From Chitinophagales bacterium (GTDB taxonomy: Bacteria > Bacteroidota > Bacteroidia > Chitinophagales > Saprospiraceae): a stretch of DNA of 64,000 nt. The translations under genes and the position numbers were made by a program. This document shows positions 62,760-64,000 of the stretch, piece by piece. The stretch spans positions 24,231 to 88,230 of the forward strand of contig JAAFJT010000006.1 of NCBI GenBank assembly GCA_013298955.1, given 5' to 3'. The notes beneath the pieces were generated by a model. That model saw only the letters and a list, made by a program, of their open reading frames with translations. It did no database searches and was not told the origin of the DNA. Within the stretch, counting starts at the first letter, position 1; the number at the start of each line of letters is the position of its first letter.

Positions 62760-63818
62760 ATGGATGAATTATTAAAAATTCAATTCAAATTAGAATTGAA
62801 TAAAATCCAAAAATATCTTACTTACTTGGATAAAATGGATGTGTTTATGGTTACTGTTGCTACAAATGAAGACCCATCTCTACTCAGTGAGGCTTTTAGA
62901 AATTTAAAAAATCAACATATTGCGTTTGAAAGAGATAAGAAATTTTTTGAATATAAAGCAGTGATGATTTCTTTGTATGGCGTATTGGAAAAATATATAG
63001 AAGTTTGGGTAAAATCATACTTAGAAGCCTTATCCTTGATAATACCTTATCCTTTATTGAACGAGGCGATTCAAAACAATCATTTCAAGCAATCTATTAC
63101 CTTAATTTCGATGCTTATCGAAGATAGATGGGCTAAATATCAACACTTGAAAAAAGTGGAGGTGGTAAAAAATTTACATGATTGTATTCAATCGGTAAAT
63201 CGTTATCAGCTAAATACGGATGCTTTTGTGATTGCATCAGGTAATTTAAAACATAAACGAATTGTCGCTATTTTTGAAACAATTGGTATTAATTTGAATG
63301 ATTTTTTGATTAAAAATAAGGCTTTAAACGATGTAATTGGCATTTCTGAACGACATCATGTAGAAAAAGAGGTGCTTTACAATAAAATTAACGATTTAGT
63401 AGATAGACGCAATACGATTGCGCATGGTGGAGAAATAGATGATTTATTGGAACGAAACATTGTCAAAGATTATATTGCTTTTTTAGAAGTTTATTGCATG
63501 TCCATTTTTGAGGCACTTCAAGAAAATTATATTCAACAAGAAGCGATGCATCATTATCAAGAAATAAAAATCGTGCATCATGTTTGGAAAAAATCTATTT
63601 TAGGGTGTCAGGTGGAGCAGTTAATCGTCGCAAAAGATGATTTTTTGATTGTTAAAACGGGGGATGGGCATTTTTATAAACGCAAAATTATTGAATTACA
63701 AGTTGATAATCAATCTCATTCTGTTTTAAATATTGTGGATAAGACGGATATTGCGATTCGCACTGAGCCCCCGATTGCTCAAAATTGCAGTTTTTTTTTA
63801 AAAAGGTCAGCACGCTAA
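62760..63818 (+). CDS. HEPN-domain protein (MAE_28990/MAE_18760-like), partner of DUF262
   Basis: A 352-residue protein, helical throughout. The motif DLVDRRNTIAHGG contains the HEPN RNase signature R217-x4-H222, suggesting an RNA cleavage site. N-terminal helices (LDKMDVFMVTVATNEDPSLL) and the FFEYKAVMISLYGVLEKYIEVWVKSYLE region resemble HEPN proteins of the MAE_28990 group, which I recall as neighbours of DUF262 genes. It is 9 bp downstream of the DUF262 gene. Toxin/effector activity is inferred. Confidence 0.75.
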   Translation: MDELLKIQFKLELNKIQKYLTYLDKMDVFMVTVATNEDPSLLSEAFRNLKNQHIAFERDKKFFEYKAVMISLYGVLEKYIEVWVKSYLEALSLIIPYPLLNEAIQNNHFKQSITLISMLIEDRWAKYQHLKKVEVVKNLHDCIQSVNRYQLNTDAFVIASGNLKHKRIVAIFETIGINLNDFLIKNKALNDVIGISERHHVEKEVLYNKINDLVDRRNTIAHGGEIDDLLERNIVKDYIAFLEVYCMSIFEALQENYIQQEAMHHYQEIKIVHHVWKKSILGCQVEQLIVAKDDFLIVKTGDGHFYKRKIIELQVDNQSHSVLNIVDKTDIAIRTEPPIAQNCSFFLKRSAR

Positions 63819-63833
63819 AACGTGCTGACTTTT
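63801..63833. terminator. Bidirectional terminator overlapping the HEPN stop codon
   Basis: AAAAGgTCAGCACG pairs with CGTGCTGACTTTT around CTAAAA, with T-runs on both strands. The final RSAR codons and the stop of the HEPN gene lie within the left arm. Confidence 0.8.
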
Positions 63834-63837
63834 GAAT

Positions 63838-64000
63838 TTATAATTGTTCCATAATTTGCATTGTTTCCACACTCACGCGACACACGCGCATCAACAAATC
63901 TATCACATGTTCCTTATAATCCGCAAATTGGTAGGTATTAAATTGTGCGGCAATCGTCGGGTCAGACGGTTTTGACGGTTTGTATTGGTCTAAAACCCAT
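63838..64000 (-). CDS. C-terminal end of a type ISP restriction-modification enzyme (runs off the window)
   Basis: On the minus strand from the window edge to the stop at 63838-63840, 54 codons encode VLDQYKPSKPSDPTIAAQF... ending VETMQIMEQL, the conserved end of type ISP enzymes. Most of the gene lies outside the window. The preserved VSVETM motif (against VRVETM in the fragment at 61042) suggests this copy is the functional one. It is convergent with the HEPN gene. Confidence 0.7.
   Translation of the reverse strand, partial: WVLDQYKPSKPSDPTIAAQFNTYQFADYKEHVIDLLMRVCRVSVETMQIMEQL

Noticed and set aside
1..64000. Reiterated ACATAGG/GGATT arms as CRISPR arrays
   Set aside because: They are palindromic pairs with short irregular words and no regularly spaced unique spacers, and no cas gene is present.
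1..64000. tRNA or rRNA genes
   Set aside because: I saw no cloverleaf with a TTC arm nor rRNA-like sequence; a tRNA scan would be decisive.

Overview
The window looks like a chromosomal segment of a low-GC Bacteroidota bacterium, probably of the Saprospiria/Chitinophagia/Cytophagia type; I cannot name the species. The evidence is two very large secreted proteins with type IX secretion (T9SS) C-terminal sorting domains, a SusC/Oar-like TonB receptor, many Bacteroidota-restricted families (DUF2279, DUF6029, DUF5908, DUF2911, a PorE-like protein), candidate promoters of the TTG-N17-23-TAnnTTTG type, and an almost complete absence of Shine-Dalgarno sites. No rRNA, tRNA, CRISPR array or intact insertion sequence was seen.

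Layout. 1-2.9 kb: end of an unknown gene, then murA-murB (peptidoglycan precursors). 3-8.5 kb: a PorE-like TPR/propeller/SPOR protein, two tandem GH75 chitosanase-like proteins, msrA. 9-14 kb: a giant PKD adhesin-like T9SS cargo and a GT39 glycosyltransferase. 14-16.5 kb: a PGRP-type amidase and an isolated pair from a contractile injection system (tape-measure protein plus DUF5908). 17-24.5 kb: a LytTR regulator, a membrane Fe-S oxidoreductase, a PyrR-like protein, an HSDR_N orphan, a hydroxyacyl-CoA dehydrogenase, a DUF2279 protein and an RluD-type enzyme. 24.7-27 kb: a tight DUF1415-luxC-nth operon. 27-30.5 kb: the TonB receptor. 30.8-36.7 kb: a probable quinate/shikimate-to-protocatechuate cluster (Zn-dehydrogenase, 3-dehydroshikimate dehydratase with HPPD-like tail, PobR-type AraC regulator, AAHS transporter, chorismate mutase). 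36.8-41.6 kb: an alpha-glucan phosphorylase-like protein, mnmE, an Rpn nuclease and a gutted fic gene. 42-53.5 kb: a CHAT protease-like lipoprotein, an S8 subtilase, a 1,367-residue leucine-rich-repeat T9SS protein, an orphan antitoxin-like gene, a truncated AAA/PD-(D/E)XK relic, and a sigma-70 factor with a TPR membrane partner. 53.8-60.7 kb: housekeeping and outer-membrane genes. 61-64 kb: the edge of a defence island, where a DUF262-HEPN two-gene cassette sits between two copies of the 3' end of a type ISP restriction-modification gene.

The most unusual property of the window is its intergenic DNA. More than twenty long, often perfect palindromes (14-52 bp arms) belong to a handful of families whose arms are built from short reiterated words (nGGATT, GCGGATn, ACATAGG) or from a fixed core with changing outer stems that stay complementary. 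Most start within about 30 bp after a stop codon, several contain another palindrome nested inside, and a few supply a stop codon or C-terminal residues of the adjoining gene. They look like a systematic 3'-end structure of this genome that I cannot assign to a described element.
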